Below, piece after piece: positions 30,515 to 42,825 of a stretch of DNA of 64,000 nt (within the stretch, counting starts at the first letter, position 1; every line of letters starts with the position of its first letter). The notes under the pieces were generated by a model. That model saw only the letters and a list, made by a program, of their open reading frames with translations, was not told the origin of the DNA and did not search any database. The DNA comes from Cherax quadricarinatus (lineage: Eukaryota; Arthropoda; Malacostraca; Decapoda; Parastacidae), in the NCBI RefSeq assembly GCF_038502225.1, contig NC_091312.1:34730482-34794481 (forward strand), given 5' to 3'. Position numbers and translations under genes: made by a program.

Positions 30515-33500
30515 GTCAGTGCCCTCACCCAGGTCAGTGCCCTCACCCAGGTCACTGCCCTCACCCAGGTCACTGCCCTCACCCAGGTCACTGCCCTCAC
30601 CCAGGTCACTGCCCTCACCCAGGTCACTGCCCTCACCCAGGTCACTGCCCTCACCCAGGTCACTGCCCTCACCCAGGTCACTGCCCTCACCCAGGTCACT
30701 GCCCTCACCCAGGTCACTGCCCCAGCAGCTGTGGTGCTTCTTACCCAGGTCAGTGCCCTCACCCAGGTCACTGCCCCAGCAGCTGTGGTGCTTCTTACCC
30801 AGGTCAGTGCCCTCACCCAGGTCACTGCCCCAGCAGCTGTGGTGCTTCTTACCCAGGTCAGTGCCCTCACCCAGGTCACTGCCCTCACCCAGGTCACTGC
30901 CCTCACCCAGGTCACTGCCCTCACCCAGGTCACTGCCCTCACCCAGGTCACTACCCTCACCCAGGTCACTGCCCTAACCCAGGTCACTGCCCTCACCCAG
31001 GTCACTACCCTCACCCAGGTCACTGCCCTCACCCAGGTCACTACCCTCACCCAGGTCACTGCCCTCACCCAGGTCAGTGCCCTCACCCAGGTCACTGCCC
31101 TCACTCAGGTCACTGCCCTCACCCAGGTCACTACCCTCACCCAGGTCACTGCCCTCACCCAGGTCACTGCCCTCACTCAGGTCACTGCCCTCACCCAGGT
31201 CACTACCCTCACCCAGGTCACTGCCCTCACTCAGGTCACTGCCCTCACCCAGGTCACTACCCTCACCCAGGTCACTGCCCTCACCCAGGTCACTACCCTC
31301 ACCCAGGTCACTACCCTCACCCAGGTCACTGCCCTCACCCAGGTCACTGCCCTCACCCAGGTCAGTGCCCTCACCCAGGTCACTGCCCTCACTCAGGTCA
31401 CTGCCCTCACCCAGGTCACTGCCCTCACCCAGGTCACTGCCCTCACCCAGGTCACTACCCTCACCCAGGTCACTGCCCTCACCCAGGTCACTGCCCTCAC
31501 CCAGGTCATTACCCTCACCCAGGTCACTGCCCTCACCCAGGTCACTACCCTCACCCAGGTCACTGCCCTCACCCAGGTCAGTGCCCTCACCCAGGTCACT
31601 GCCCTCACTCAGGTCACTGCCCTCACCCAGGTCACTACCCTCACCCAGGTCACTGCCCTCACCCAGGTCACTGCCCTCACCCAGGTCACTGCCCTCACCC
31701 AGGTCACTGCCCACACCCAGGTCACTGCCCTCACCCAGGTCACTACCCTCACCCAGGTCACTACCCTCACCCAGGTCACTGCCCTCACCCAGGTCACTAC
31801 CCTCACCCAGGTCACTGCCCTCACCCAGGTCAGTGCCCTCACCCAGGTCACTGCCCTCACTCAGGTCACTGCCCTCACCCAGGTCACTACCCTCACCCAG
31901 GTCACTGCCCTCACCCAGGTCACTGCCCTCACCCAGGTCACTACCCTCACCCAGGTCACTGCCCTCACCCAGGTCAGTGCCCTCACCCAGGTCACTGCCC
32001 TCACTCAGGTCACTGCCCTCACCCAGGTCACTCCCCTCACCCAGGTCACTGCACTCACCCAGGTCAATGCCCTCACCCAGGTCACTGCCCTCACCCAGGT
32101 CACTGCCCTCACCCAGGTCACTGCCCTCACCCAGGTCACTGCCCTCACCCAGGTCACTGCCCTCACCCAGGTCACTGCCCTCACGCAGGTCACTGCCCTC
32201 ACCCAGGTCATTACCCTCACCCAGGTCAGTGCCCTCACCCAGGTCACTGCCCTCACCCAGGTCAGTGCCCTCACCCAGGTCAGTGCCCTCACCCAGGTCA
32301 CTACCCTCACCCAGGTCAGTGCCCTCACCCAGGTCAGTGCCCTCACCCAGGTCAGTGCCCTCACCCAGGTCAGTGCCCTCACCCAGGTCAGTGCTCTCGC
32401 CCAGGTCACTACCCTCACCCAGGTCAGTGCCCTCACCCAGGTCACTGCCCTCACCCAGGTCACTGCCCTCACCCAGGTCACTGCCCTCACCCAGGTCACT
32501 GCCCTCACCCAGGTCACTGCCCTCACCTAGGTCACTGCCCACACCCAGGTCAGTGCCCTCACCCAGGTCACTACCCTCAACCAGGTCAGTGCCCTCACCC
32601 AGGTCACTACCCTCACCCAGGTCAGTGCCCTCACCCAGGTCACTGCCCTCACCCAGGTCACTGCCCTCACCCAGGTCACTGCCCTCACCCAGGTCAGTGC
32701 CCTCACCCAGGTCACTACCCTCAACCAGGTCAGTGCCCTCACCCAGGTCACTACCCTCAACCAGGTCAATGCCCTCACCCAGGTCACTACCCTCAACCAG
32801 GTCAGTGCCCTCACCCAGGTCACTGCCCTCACCCAGGTCACTACCCTCACCCAGGTCAGTGCCCTCACCCAGGTCACTGCCCTCACCCAGGTCACTACCC
32901 TCACCCAGGTCACAACCCTCACCCAGGTCACTGCCCTCACCCAGGTCACTGCCCTCAAACAGGTCAATGCCCACTCCCAGGTCAGTGCCCTCACCCACGT
33001 CACTGCCCTCACCCAGGTAAGTGCCCCCACCCAGGTCACTGCCCTCACCCAGGTCAGTGCCCTCACCCAGGTCAGTGCCCTCACCCAGGTCACTGCCCTC
33101 ACCCAGGTCACTGCCCTCACCTAGGTCACTGCCCACACCCAGGTCAGTGCCCTCACCCAGGTCACTACCCTCAACCAGGTCAGTGCCCTCACCCAGGTCA
33201 CTACCCTCAACCAGGTCAGTGCCCTCACCCAGGTCACTACCCTCAACCAGGTCAGTGCCCTCACCCAGGTCACTGCCCTCACCCAGGTCACTACCCTCAC
33301 CCAGGTCAGTGCCCTCACCCAGGTCAGTGCCCTCACCCAGGTCACTGCCCTCACCCAGGTCACTGCCCTCAACCAGGTCACTACCCTCAACCAGGTCAGT
33401 GCCCTCACCCAGGTCACTACCCTCAACCAGGTCACTGCCCTCACCCAGGTCACTGCCCTCACCCAGGTCACTACCCTCACCCAGGTCAGTGCCCTCACCC

Positions 33501-36500
33501 AGGTCAGTGCCCTCACCCAGGTCACTACCCTCACCCAGGTCAGTGCCCTCACCCAGGTCAGTGCCCTCACCCAGGTCAGTGCCCTCACCCAGGTCACTGC
33601 CCTCACCCAGGTCAGTGCCCTCACCCAGGTCAGTGCCCTCACCCAGGTCAGTGCCCTCACCCAGGTCAGTGCCCTCACCCAGGTCAGTGCCCTCACCCAG
33701 GTCAGTGCCCTCACCCAGGTCAGTGCCCTCACCCAGGTCAGTGCCCTCACCCAGGTCAGTGCCCTCACCCAGGTCAGTGCCCTCACCCAGGTCAGTGCCC
33801 TCACCCAGGTCAGTGCCCTCATCCAGGTCAGTGCCCTCACCCAGGTCACTACCCTCACCCAGGTCACTACCCTCACCCAGGTTACTGCCCTCACCCAGGA
33901 CAGTGTCCTCACCCAGGTCAGTGCCCTCACTCAGGTCACTACCCTCACCTAGATCAGTGCCCTCACCCAGGTCAGTGCCGTCACCCAGGTCAGTGCAATC
34001 ACCCAGGTCACTACCCTCACCTAGGTCAGTGCCCTCACCCAGGTCAGTGCCCTCACCCAGGTCAGTGCCCTCACCCCGGTCAGTGCCCTCATCCAGGTCA
34101 CTACCCTCACCCAGGTCAGTGCCCTCACCTAGGTCAGTGCCCGCACCCAGGTCAGTGCCCTCACCCAGGTCAGTGCCCTCACCGAGGTCGGTGCCCTCAC
34201 CTAGGTCAGTGCCCTCACCCAGGTCAGTGCCCTCACCCAGGTCAGTGCCCTCACCCAGGTCACTACCCTCACCCAGGTCAGTGCCCTCACCCATGTCAGT
34301 GTCCTCACCCAGGTAACTACCCTCACTCAGGTTAGTGACCTCACCAGGTCAGTGCCCTGACCCAGGTCACTGCCCTCACGAAGGTCAGTGCCCTCACCCA
34401 GGTCAGTGCCCTCACCCAGGTCATTACCCTCACCCAGGTCAGTGCACTCACCCAGGTCAGTGTCCTCACCCAGGTCACTGCCATCACCCAGGTCAGTGCC
34501 CTCATCAGGTCAGTGCAATCACCCAGGTCACTACCCTCACCCAGGTCAGTGCCTTCACCCAGGTCGGTGTCCTCACACAGGTCACTACCCTCACCCAGGT
34601 CAGTGCCCTCACTCAGGTGAGTGCCCTCACCCAGGTCACTACCCTCGCCCAGGTCAGTGCCCTCATCCAGGTCACTACCCTCACCCAGGTCAGTGCCCTC
34701 ACCCAGGTCAGTGCCCTCATCCAGGTCACTACTCTCACCCAGGTCAGTGCCCTCACCCAAGTCAGTGCCCTCATCCAGGTCAGTGCCCTCTCCCAGGTCA
34801 GTGCCCTCACCTAGGTCAGTGCCCTCACCCAGGTCAGTGCCCTCACCCAGGTCAGTGCCCTCACCCCGGTCAGTGCCCTCATCCAGGTCACTACCCTCAC
34901 AAAGGTCAGTGCCCTCGCCTAGGTCAGTGCCCGCACCCAGGTCAGTGCCCTCACCCAGGTCAGTGCCCTCACCCAGGTCGGTGCCCTCATCCAGGTCAGT
35001 GCCCTCACCCAGGTCAGTGCCCTCACCCAGGTCAGTTCCCTCACCCAGGTCGGTGCCCTCACCAGGTCAGTGTCCTCACCCAGGTCAGTGCCCTCACCCA
35101 AATCACTACCCTCATCCAGGTCAGTGCCCTCATCCAGGTCACTGCTCTCACCCAGGTCAGTGCCCTCACCCAGGTCAGTGCCCTCACCCCCGTCAGTGCC
35201 CTCACCCAGGTCAGTGCCCTCACCCAGGTCAGTGCCCTCACCCAGGTCAGTGCCCTCAACCAGGTCAGTGACCTCACCCAGGTCAGTGCCTTCACCCAGG
35301 TCACTACCCTCACCCAGGTCAGTGCCCTCATCCAGGTCACTGCTCTCACCCAGGTCAGTGCCCTCACCCAGGTCAGTGCCCTCACCCCCGTCAGTGCCCT
35401 AACCCAGGTCAGTGCCCTCACCCAGGTCAGTGCCCTCACCCAGGTCAGTGCCCTCACCTAGGTCAGTGCCCTCACCCCGGTCAGTGCTCTCATCCAGGTC
35501 ACTACCCTCACCCAGGTCAGTGGCCTCACCTAGGTCAGTGCCCTCACCCAGGTCAGTGCCCTCACCCAGGTCAGTGCCCTCACCTAGGTCAGTGCCTTCA
35601 CCCAGGTCAGTGCCCTCACCCAGGTCAGTGCCCTCACCCAGGTCAGTGCCCTCACCCAGGTCAGTGCCCTCACCCAGGTCACTACCCTCACCCAGGTCAG
35701 TGCCCTGACCTATGTCAGTGTCCTCACCCAGGTAACTACCCTCACCCAGGTTAGTGACCTCACCAGGTCAGTGCCCTGACCCAGGTCACTACCCTCACCC
35801 AGGTCAGTGCCCTCACCCAGGTCAGTGCCCTCACCCAGGTCACTACCCTCACCCAGGTCAGTGCCCTCACCCAGGTAAGTGTCCTCACCCAGGTCAGTGC
35901 CCTCACCCAGGTCAGTGCCCTCATCAGGTCAGTGCCCTCACCCAGGTCACTACCCTCACCCAGGTCAGTGCCCTCACCCAGGTCAGTGCCCTCACCCAGG
36001 TCAGTGCCCTCAGCCAGGTCAGTGCCCTCACCCCGGTCAGTGCCCTCATCCAGGTCACTACCCTCACCCAGGTCAGTGCCCTCACCTAGGTCAGTGCCCG
36101 CACCCAGGTCAGTGCCCTCACCCAGGTCAGTGCCCTCATCAGGTCAGTGCCCTCACCCATGTCACTTCCCTCACCAAGGTCAGTGCCCTCACTCAGGTGA
36201 GTGCCCTCACCCAGGTCACTTCCCTCGCCCAGGTCAGTGCCCTCATCCAGGTCACTACCCTCACCCAGGTCAGTGCCCTCACCAAGGTCAGTGCCCTCAT
36301 CAAGGTCACTACTCTCACCCAGGTCAGTGCCCTCACCCCCGTCAGTGCCCTCACCCAGGTCAGTGCCCTCACCCAGGTCAGTGCCCTCACCCAGGTCAGT
36401 GCCCTCACCCAGGTCAGTGCCCTCACCCAGGTCAGTGCCCTCATCCAGGTCACTACCCTCACCCAGGTCAGTGCCCTCACCTAGGTCAGTGCCCGCACCC

Positions 36501-39500
36501 AGGTCAGTGCCCTCACCCAGGTCAGTGCCCTCACCCAAGTCGGTGCCCTCACCCAGGTCAGTGCCCTCACCCAGGTCAGTGCCCTCACCCAGGTCAGTTC
36601 CCTCACCCAGGTCGATGCCCTCACCCAGGTCAGTGTCCTCACCCAGGTCAGTGCCCTCACCCAGGTCACTACCCTCACCCAGGTCAGTGCCCTCATCCAG
36701 GTCACTACTCTCTCCCACGTCAGTGCTCTCACCGAGGTCAGTGCCCTCACCTAGGTCAGTGCGCGCACCCAGGTCAGTGCCCTCACCCAGGTCAGTGCCC
36801 TCACCCAGGTCGGTGCCCTCACCCAGGTCAGTGCCCTCGCCCAGGTCACTACCCTCACCCAGGTCACTACCCTCACCCAGGTCACTAACCTCGCCCAGGT
36901 CAGTGCCCTCACCCAGGTCACTACCCTCACCCAGGTCACTACCCTCACCCAGGTCACTACTCTCACCCAGGTCAATGCCCTCACCCAGGTCAGTACCCTC
37001 ACCCGGGTCAGTACCCTCACCCAGGTCACTACCCTCACCCAGGTCACTACTCTCACCCAGGTCACTACCCTCATCCAGGTCACTACCCTCACTCAGGTCA
37101 GTGCCCTCACCCAGGTCACTACCCTCGCCCAGGTCAGTGCCCTCACCCAGGTCACTACCCTCACCCAGGCTACTACCCTCACCCAGGTCACTACCCTCAC
37201 CCAGGTCAGTGCCCTCACCCAGGTCAGTGCCCTCACCCAGGTCACTACCCTCGCCCAGGTCAGTGCCCTCATCCAGGTCACTACCCTCACCCAGGTCACT
37301 ACCCTCACTCAGGTCAGTGCCCTCACCCAGGTCACTACCCTCGCCCAGGTCAGTGCCCTCACCAGGTCACTACCCTCGCCCAGGTCAGTGCCCTCATCCA
37401 GGTCATTACCCTCACCCAGGTCACTACCCTCACTCAGGTCAGTGCCCTCACCCAGGTCACTACCCTCGCCCAGGTCAGTGCCCTCACCAAGGTCACTACC
37501 CTCACCCAGGTCAGTGCCCTCACTCAGGTGAGTGCCCTCACCCAGGTCACTACCCTCACCCAGGTCAGTGCCCTCACCCAGGTCACTACCCTCGCCCAGG
37601 TCACTACCCTCACCCAGGTCACTACCCTCACCCAGGTCACTACCCTCACCCAGGTCAGTACCCTCACCCTGGTCACTACCCTCACCCAGGTCACTACCCT
37701 CACCCAGGTCACTACCCTCACTCAGGTCACTACCCTCACCCAGGTCACTACCCTCGCCCAGGTCAGTGCCCTCACCCAGGTCACTACCCTCACCCAGGTC
37801 ACTACACTCACCCAGGTCACTACCCTCGCCCAGGTCAGTGCCCTCACCCAGGTCACTACCCTCACCCAGGTCACTACCCTCACCCAGGTCACTACTCTCA
37901 CCCAGGTCAATGCCCTCACCCAGGTCACTACCCTCACCCGGGTCAGTACCCTCTCCCAGGTCACTACCCTCACCCAGGTCACTACCCTCACCCAGGTCAC
38001 TACCCTCACCCAGGTCACTACCCTCACCCAGGTCAGTGCCCTCACCCAGGTCACTACCCTCGCCCAGGTCAGTGCCCTCACCCAGGTCACTACCCTCATC
38101 CAGGTCACTACGCTCACTCAGGTCAGTGCCCTCACCCAGGTCACTACCCTCGCCAGGTCAGTGCCCTCACCCAGGTCACTACCCTCACCCAGGCCACTAC
38201 CTTCACCCAGGTCACTACCCTCACCCAGGTCACTACCCTCGCCCAGGTCAGTGCCCTCACCCAGGTCAGTGCCCTCACCCAGGTCACTACCCTCAACCAG
38301 GTCACTACCCTCACCCAGGTCAGTGCCCTCACCAGGTCAGTGCCCTCACCCAGGTCACTACCCTCACCCAGGTCACTACCCTCGCCCAGGTCAGTGCCCT
38401 CACCCAGGTCACTACCCTCACCCAGGTCACTACCCTCACCCAGGTCACTACCCTCACCCAGGTCACTACCCTCACCCAGGTCACTACCCTCACCCAGGTC
38501 ACTACCCTCACCCAGGTCACTACCCTCACCCAGGTCACTACCCTCACCCAGGTCACTACCCTCACCCAGGTCACTACCCTCACCCAGGTCACTACCCTCA
38601 CCCAGGTCACTACCCTCACCCAGGTCACTACCCTCACCCAGGTCACTACCCTCACCCAGGTCACTACCCTCACCCAGGTCACTACCCTCACCCAGGCCAC
38701 TACCCTCACCCAGGTCACTACCCTCACCCAGGTCACTACCCTCACCCAGGTCACTACCCTCGCCCAGGTCACTACCCTCACCCAGGTCACTACCCTCACC
38801 CAGGTCACTACCCTCACCCAGGTCAGTGCCCTCACCCAGGTCAGTGCCCTCATCCAGGTCACTACCCTCACCCAGGTCAGTACCTCACCCAGGTCACTAC
38901 CCTCACCCAGGCCACTACCCTCACCCAGGTCACTACCCTCAAACAGTTCACTACCCTCGCCCAGGTCACTACCCTCACCCAGGTCACTACCCTCACCCAG
39001 GTCACTACCCTCACCCAGGTCACTACCCTCACCCAGGTCACTACCCTCACCCAGGTCACTGCCCTCACCCAGGTCACTACCCTCACCCAGGTCACTACCC
39101 TCACCCAGGTCAGTGCCCTCACCCAGGTCACTACCCTCACCCAGGTCACTACCCTCACCCAGGTCACTACCCTCGCCCAGATCACTACCCTCACCCAGGT
39201 CACTACCCTCGCCCAGGTCACTACCCTCGCCCAGGTCAGTGCCCTCACCCAGGTCACTACCCTCACCCAGGTCACTACCCTCACCCAGGTCACTACCCTC
39301 ACCCAGGTCACTACCCTCACCCAGGTCACTACCCTCACCCAGGTCAGTGCCCTCACCCAGGTCACTACCCTCGCCCAGGTCAGTGCCCTCACCCAGGTCA
39401 CTACCCTCACCCAGGTCACTACCCTCACCCAGGTCACTACCCTCACCCAGGTCACTACCCTCACCCAGGTCACTACCCTCACCCAGGTCACTACCCTCAC

Positions 39501-40416
39501 CCAGGTCACTACCCTCACCCAGGTCACTACCCTCACCCAGGTCACTACCCTCACCCAGGTCACTACCCTCACCCAGGTCACTACCCTCACCCAGGTCACT
39601 ACCCTCACCCAGGTCACTACCCTCACCCAGGTCACTACCCTCACCCAGGTCACTACCCTCACCCAGGTCACTACCCTCACCCAGGTCACTACCCTCACCC
39701 AGGTCACTACCCTCACCCAGGTCACTACCCTCACCCAGGTCACTACCCTCACCCAGGTCACTACCCTCACCCAGGTCACTACCCTCACCCAGGTCACTAC
39801 CCTCACCCAGGTCACTACCCTCACCCAGGTCACTACCCTCACCCAGGTCACTACCCTCACCCAGGTCACTACCCTCACCCAGGTCACTACCCTCACCCAG
39901 GTCACTACCCTCACCCAGGTCAGTGCCCTCACCCAGGTCACTACCCTCACCCAGGTCACTACCCTCACCCAGGTCACTACCCTCACCCAGGTCACTACCC
40001 TCACCCAGGTCAGTGCCCTCACCCAGGTCACTACCCTCGCCCAGGTCACTACCCTCGCCCAGGTCAGTACCCTCACCCAGGTCACTACCCTCACCCAGGT
40101 CACTACCCTCACCCAGGTCAGTGCCCTCACTCAGGTGAGTGCCCTCACCCAGGTCACTACCCTCGCCCAGGTCAGTACCCTCACCCAGGTCACTACCCTC
40201 ACCCAGGTCACTACCCTCACCCAGGTCAGTGCCCTCGCCCAGGTCACTACCCTCTCCCAGGTCACTACCCTCACCCAGGCCACTACCCTCACCCTGGTCA
40301 CTACCCTCACCCAGGTCACTACCCTCACACAGGTCACTACCCTCACCCAGGTCAGTGCCCTCACCCAGGTCACTACCCTCGCCCAGGTCAGTGCCCTCAC
40401 CCAGGTCAGTGCTGTG
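30515..40416 (+). repeat. 18-bp minisatellite, about 550 units, derived from the PBLD splice donor
   Basis: Unit GTCAGTGCCCTCACCCAG and variants GTCACTGCC and GTCACTACC. It begins at the exon 1 donor, so the exon end ACCCAG|GTCAGT is itself a repeat boundary. Early units are mainly CACTGCC or CACTACC, the middle (about 32500-36700) mainly CAGTGCC, and 38400-40080 is nearly uniform CACTACC. Indels of one or more bases shift phase in 34300-38900. Longer periods that are multiples of 18 occur, for example one signature at 31073, 31361, 31577, 31829 and 31973. The - strand has paired GGG tracts in each unit. Very long open frames in several phases are by-products of a period divisible by three. 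Confidence 0.97.
30721..30856 (+). repeat. three duplicated copies of the PBLD exon 1 end
   Basis: The last 28 bases of the exon (CCCAGCAGCTGTGGTGCTTC plus TTACCCAG) recur at 30721-30748, 30775-30802 and 30829-30856. Each is followed by GTCAGT, with a spacing of exactly 54 bp (three units). They show directly that exon DNA was amplified with the repeat. Confidence 0.95.
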
Positions 40417-41338
40417 TAAGTATCATTTACTGTAGCATAAAGAAGCAGTGTAATATAGTTCTAACCATTTTTTTAATAAAATATTCGCAGATGTCAGATA
40501 GAGACAGACATGATTCTCGTGTCACACTCCACATTAACCTCTTAAAAAAAATATGCTCAATATTGTTCAGCTTTTTGATGTTGGAAATTAGTACTGATTT
40601 TATGTTTTCTGGGTAAATGTCTTCAAATATATATTCGATTTAACTTATTACTTGGGAGACCTGCACTCCCAAGTTTTTTTTTTTTTTTGGGGGGGGGGGG
40701 CTTTCATGATATTTTAAAGGACTTTTTTGCATATTTATTTTGAGTTTGTTCGTTATTTTGACTGAGAGGATTTTTTAGATTAATCGTTTGTATATTTTAA
40801 GGCAGTGAAGAAGCTAAAGAGGAATCAGGAAAGTATGATTGTCTTAGATTTTATTTAACATTTGATTACTCCTTGATATAATTAATGTAAGGAGTGCACA
40901 AGAAAGCGTCGATAATGCTCCACTGAAATGAACGCCAATATTTATTAGAACAGTATATGAGGATGTCATATCTAGCTGCCAGTTTGGTTCATGTTACTGA
41001 GGTAAGAGTCGATAAAAATAATTTTATCTTTCAGTGCATACTATTTAGTATCAGGTGTGGTGACCAGAAGTATCAAAGGCATTACCCAGGTTTTTAACTT
41101 GGGCTGCGTATATTGTGTACTACAGGATTTTATAAATTTCATTAATAATACTTTTTATGGAATCTGAATCTATGCTGACAATTTTATGCATGTTAAGAGT
41201 GGAATATTGGATAACTGCGTCATGTAATTTATATTTTGAAGTATTTTTTTTGAGATTTTGGGAAAGTTTGATGTTAGTTTGAGATTGGTAAATTTTTCCA
41301 CATCTTTTGGAACATAATGCTCCATAATATGCTCACAG

Positions 41339-41543
41339 CCACAAGATGATGCGACGCTGCAGAAAGTGGCTACTGAACTCAACTTGTCAGAGACATCATA
41401 CGTGCGTCTCCTGGAGGGTGATGAATCTGCCCCCTGGACCACCGGCTGCCGATACTCCCTCAGGTGGTTCACACCTGTACAGGAGGTTCTTCTGTGTGGA
41501 CACGCTACCATCGCCACCGCCCATGTCCTCTTCTCTGAGTTGG
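41339..41543 (+). CDS. PBLD: PBLD, second coding exon
   Basis: Encodes 68 residues plus one base, from PQDDATLQKVATELNLSETS through RWFTPVQEVLLCGHATIATA to HVLFSELG. NLSET holds the Glu that corresponds to the catalytic acid/base of PhzF. RWFTP..EV.LCGHAT is the family signature around the active site, so the catalytic residues appear kept. Acceptor GCTCACAG|CC is at 41338; donor TTGG|GTATGT follows 41543 (phase 1). Only the N-terminal third of the roughly 290-residue protein is in view; later exons must lie right of the window. No lesion is seen in either exon. Confidence 0.92.
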
Positions 41544-41699
41544 GTATGTCTTTAAAACACTTTCACTCCATCCTAAATTGAAGTAAACACTAAAGAGTGT
41601 AATGTACGCTGAGGTCAGTGGTCACGTGTGGTTATACCTGTCCTGAAAAAAACCCTGTCCTGAGCTGTCTGGGTATTAGCGTGGGGTGTTACCGAGCAC

Positions 41700-42664
41700 C
41701 ATGGCTTGTTGTAGTGTTTTGGAATCTCAGTTAAAGTGTTGAAGAAGGAGGTTCTACTTCTTCAGGAGGAAACTAGGAGGTTGAAGCTTCATCTAGATGT
41801 GTTTGGGAGTGAGTGTGAGATAGTTGGTGCTGGTAAGGAGGAAATGCTTGCCACCAGTGAGAGTGGCAGCCGCTTTAAGTGGCAAGTGGTTCACAGTTCA
41901 GGAAGAAGGAAGATAAGGAGGGTTAATATAGAAGATGTGAAGGTAGGAAATCGATTATCTGTTCTCCAAGACGAGTGTACTTCAGTGGTTAGTAAGGTTA
42001 AAGGTACCTCTGACTCCCCTGCTAATCAAGGTAAGAATATTCTGATTGTGGGAGACTCTCAGGTAAGATATATAGACCGTGCTTTTTGTAACAGAGATAG
42101 AAAAATCAGACAGAGGGAGTGCCTCCCAGGAGCTGGTGTTGGTGACATAGTCAGCAGGTTGGATAATATTATGTCAGGCAATGCGAACAAGCCCATTATC
42201 TGTCTTAGTGCTGGTGGAAATGAAATTCGGAAGGGCAGGAGACAGGAGCTACTGGATATGTACAGGTCAGCCATAGAAGTAGTCAGGTCTAAGGGAGGGA
42301 TCCCAATCATATGTAGCATCTTGCCTAGAGGGGGAGTGGGCAATGAATGGATGTCTTGGGCAGTTGGTATAAATTGCTGGCTAGACAGGTACTGCAAGGA
42401 ACTTGCAATCCTATTCCTTGATAACTGGGACAAATTCTATGGCAAGTATGATACGTATGCAAGGGATGGGGTTCATGTCTCTGGGGTTGGAGTGGTTGCA
42501 TTAGCAAATTCGATTGAGGTGGAAATTGATGACTTGTCTAGGACTTTAAACTGATAGATTATAGAGGTATGGGTATTTGTGGGAAACAATCAAACTGCAG
42601 TATTATTGTTGGAAACAACAGATATTACCATGATACCTCAGGGATATGTTTAAAAGACAATATT
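41700..42664 (+). mobile_element. outer CR1-like LINE, 5' half
   Basis: Carries ORF1 and the start of the ORF1-ORF2 linker. It is interrupted at about 42664 by another CR1-like LINE and resumes at about 50975, where the ORF2 start of the same type follows. The linker GGTATGGGTATTTGTGGG here is similar to that of the inserted element, supporting collinearity. No clear TSD, as is common for CR1. Confidence 0.75.
41701..42554 (+). pseudogene. CR1-like LINE ORF1 with SGNH esterase domain
   Basis: The N-terminal part is coiled-coil-like (KKEVLLLQEETRRLKLHLD). The C-terminal part is an SGNH-hydrolase/esterase domain with block I IVGDSQVR, a central block LSAGGNE and the catalytic block RDGVH, as found in CR1/L2-type ORF1 proteins. 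The likely start ATG 41701 (MACCSVLESQLK) is out of frame with the main reading, which is open from 41736 to TGA 42554; one base is lost between them. Otherwise the frame is intact. ORF1 binds element RNA; the role of the esterase is not settled. Confidence 0.85.
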
Positions 42665-42825
42665 CGCATCGCTGTTCACATCGCTGTTGAGACAGTGTTC
42701 GCATCGCTGTTGGGCCGTGCGGACGTGCTGCGCAGTAGCTCCTGATTGAGTTGGCTTTAGCGCAGTGTTGACGTGTACTTGGCTCTGTGAAGACCTCTTT
42801 GCGCGCTCTCTAGAATTGAAGCAAG

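Larger units (their letters stand above)
30515..41338 (+). other. PBLD: PBLD intron 1 (10.8 kb)
   Basis: GT at 30515-30516 and AG at 41337-41338 (GCTCACAG). It contains the 9.9-kb minisatellite and then about 920 bp of ordinary AT-rich intron (40417-41338), with a T/G homopolymer tract at about 40673-40700 and no other feature. Joining the exons keeps the reading frame (LLTQ then PQDDATLQKVATEL). GTCAGT-type donors recur in every 18-bp unit carrying a G at that position. Confidence 0.85.

Noticed and set aside
30974..34294. 1106-codon open frame on the - strand (GEGTDLGEGSDL repeats)
   Set aside because: Product of an 18-bp tandem repeat with no stop codon in that phase. Similar frames exist in other phases and strands; none has a non-repeat domain.
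25974..40416. Regular repeats that could suggest a CRISPR array
   Set aside because: Units are head-to-tail without unique spacers, and the context is animal DNA.
36201..40616. 1471-codon and other long open frames on the + strand (PSPRSL, CPHPGH, TQVTTL repeats)
   Set aside because: Same cause: period divisible by three. Phase changes with indels show that no frame is maintained.
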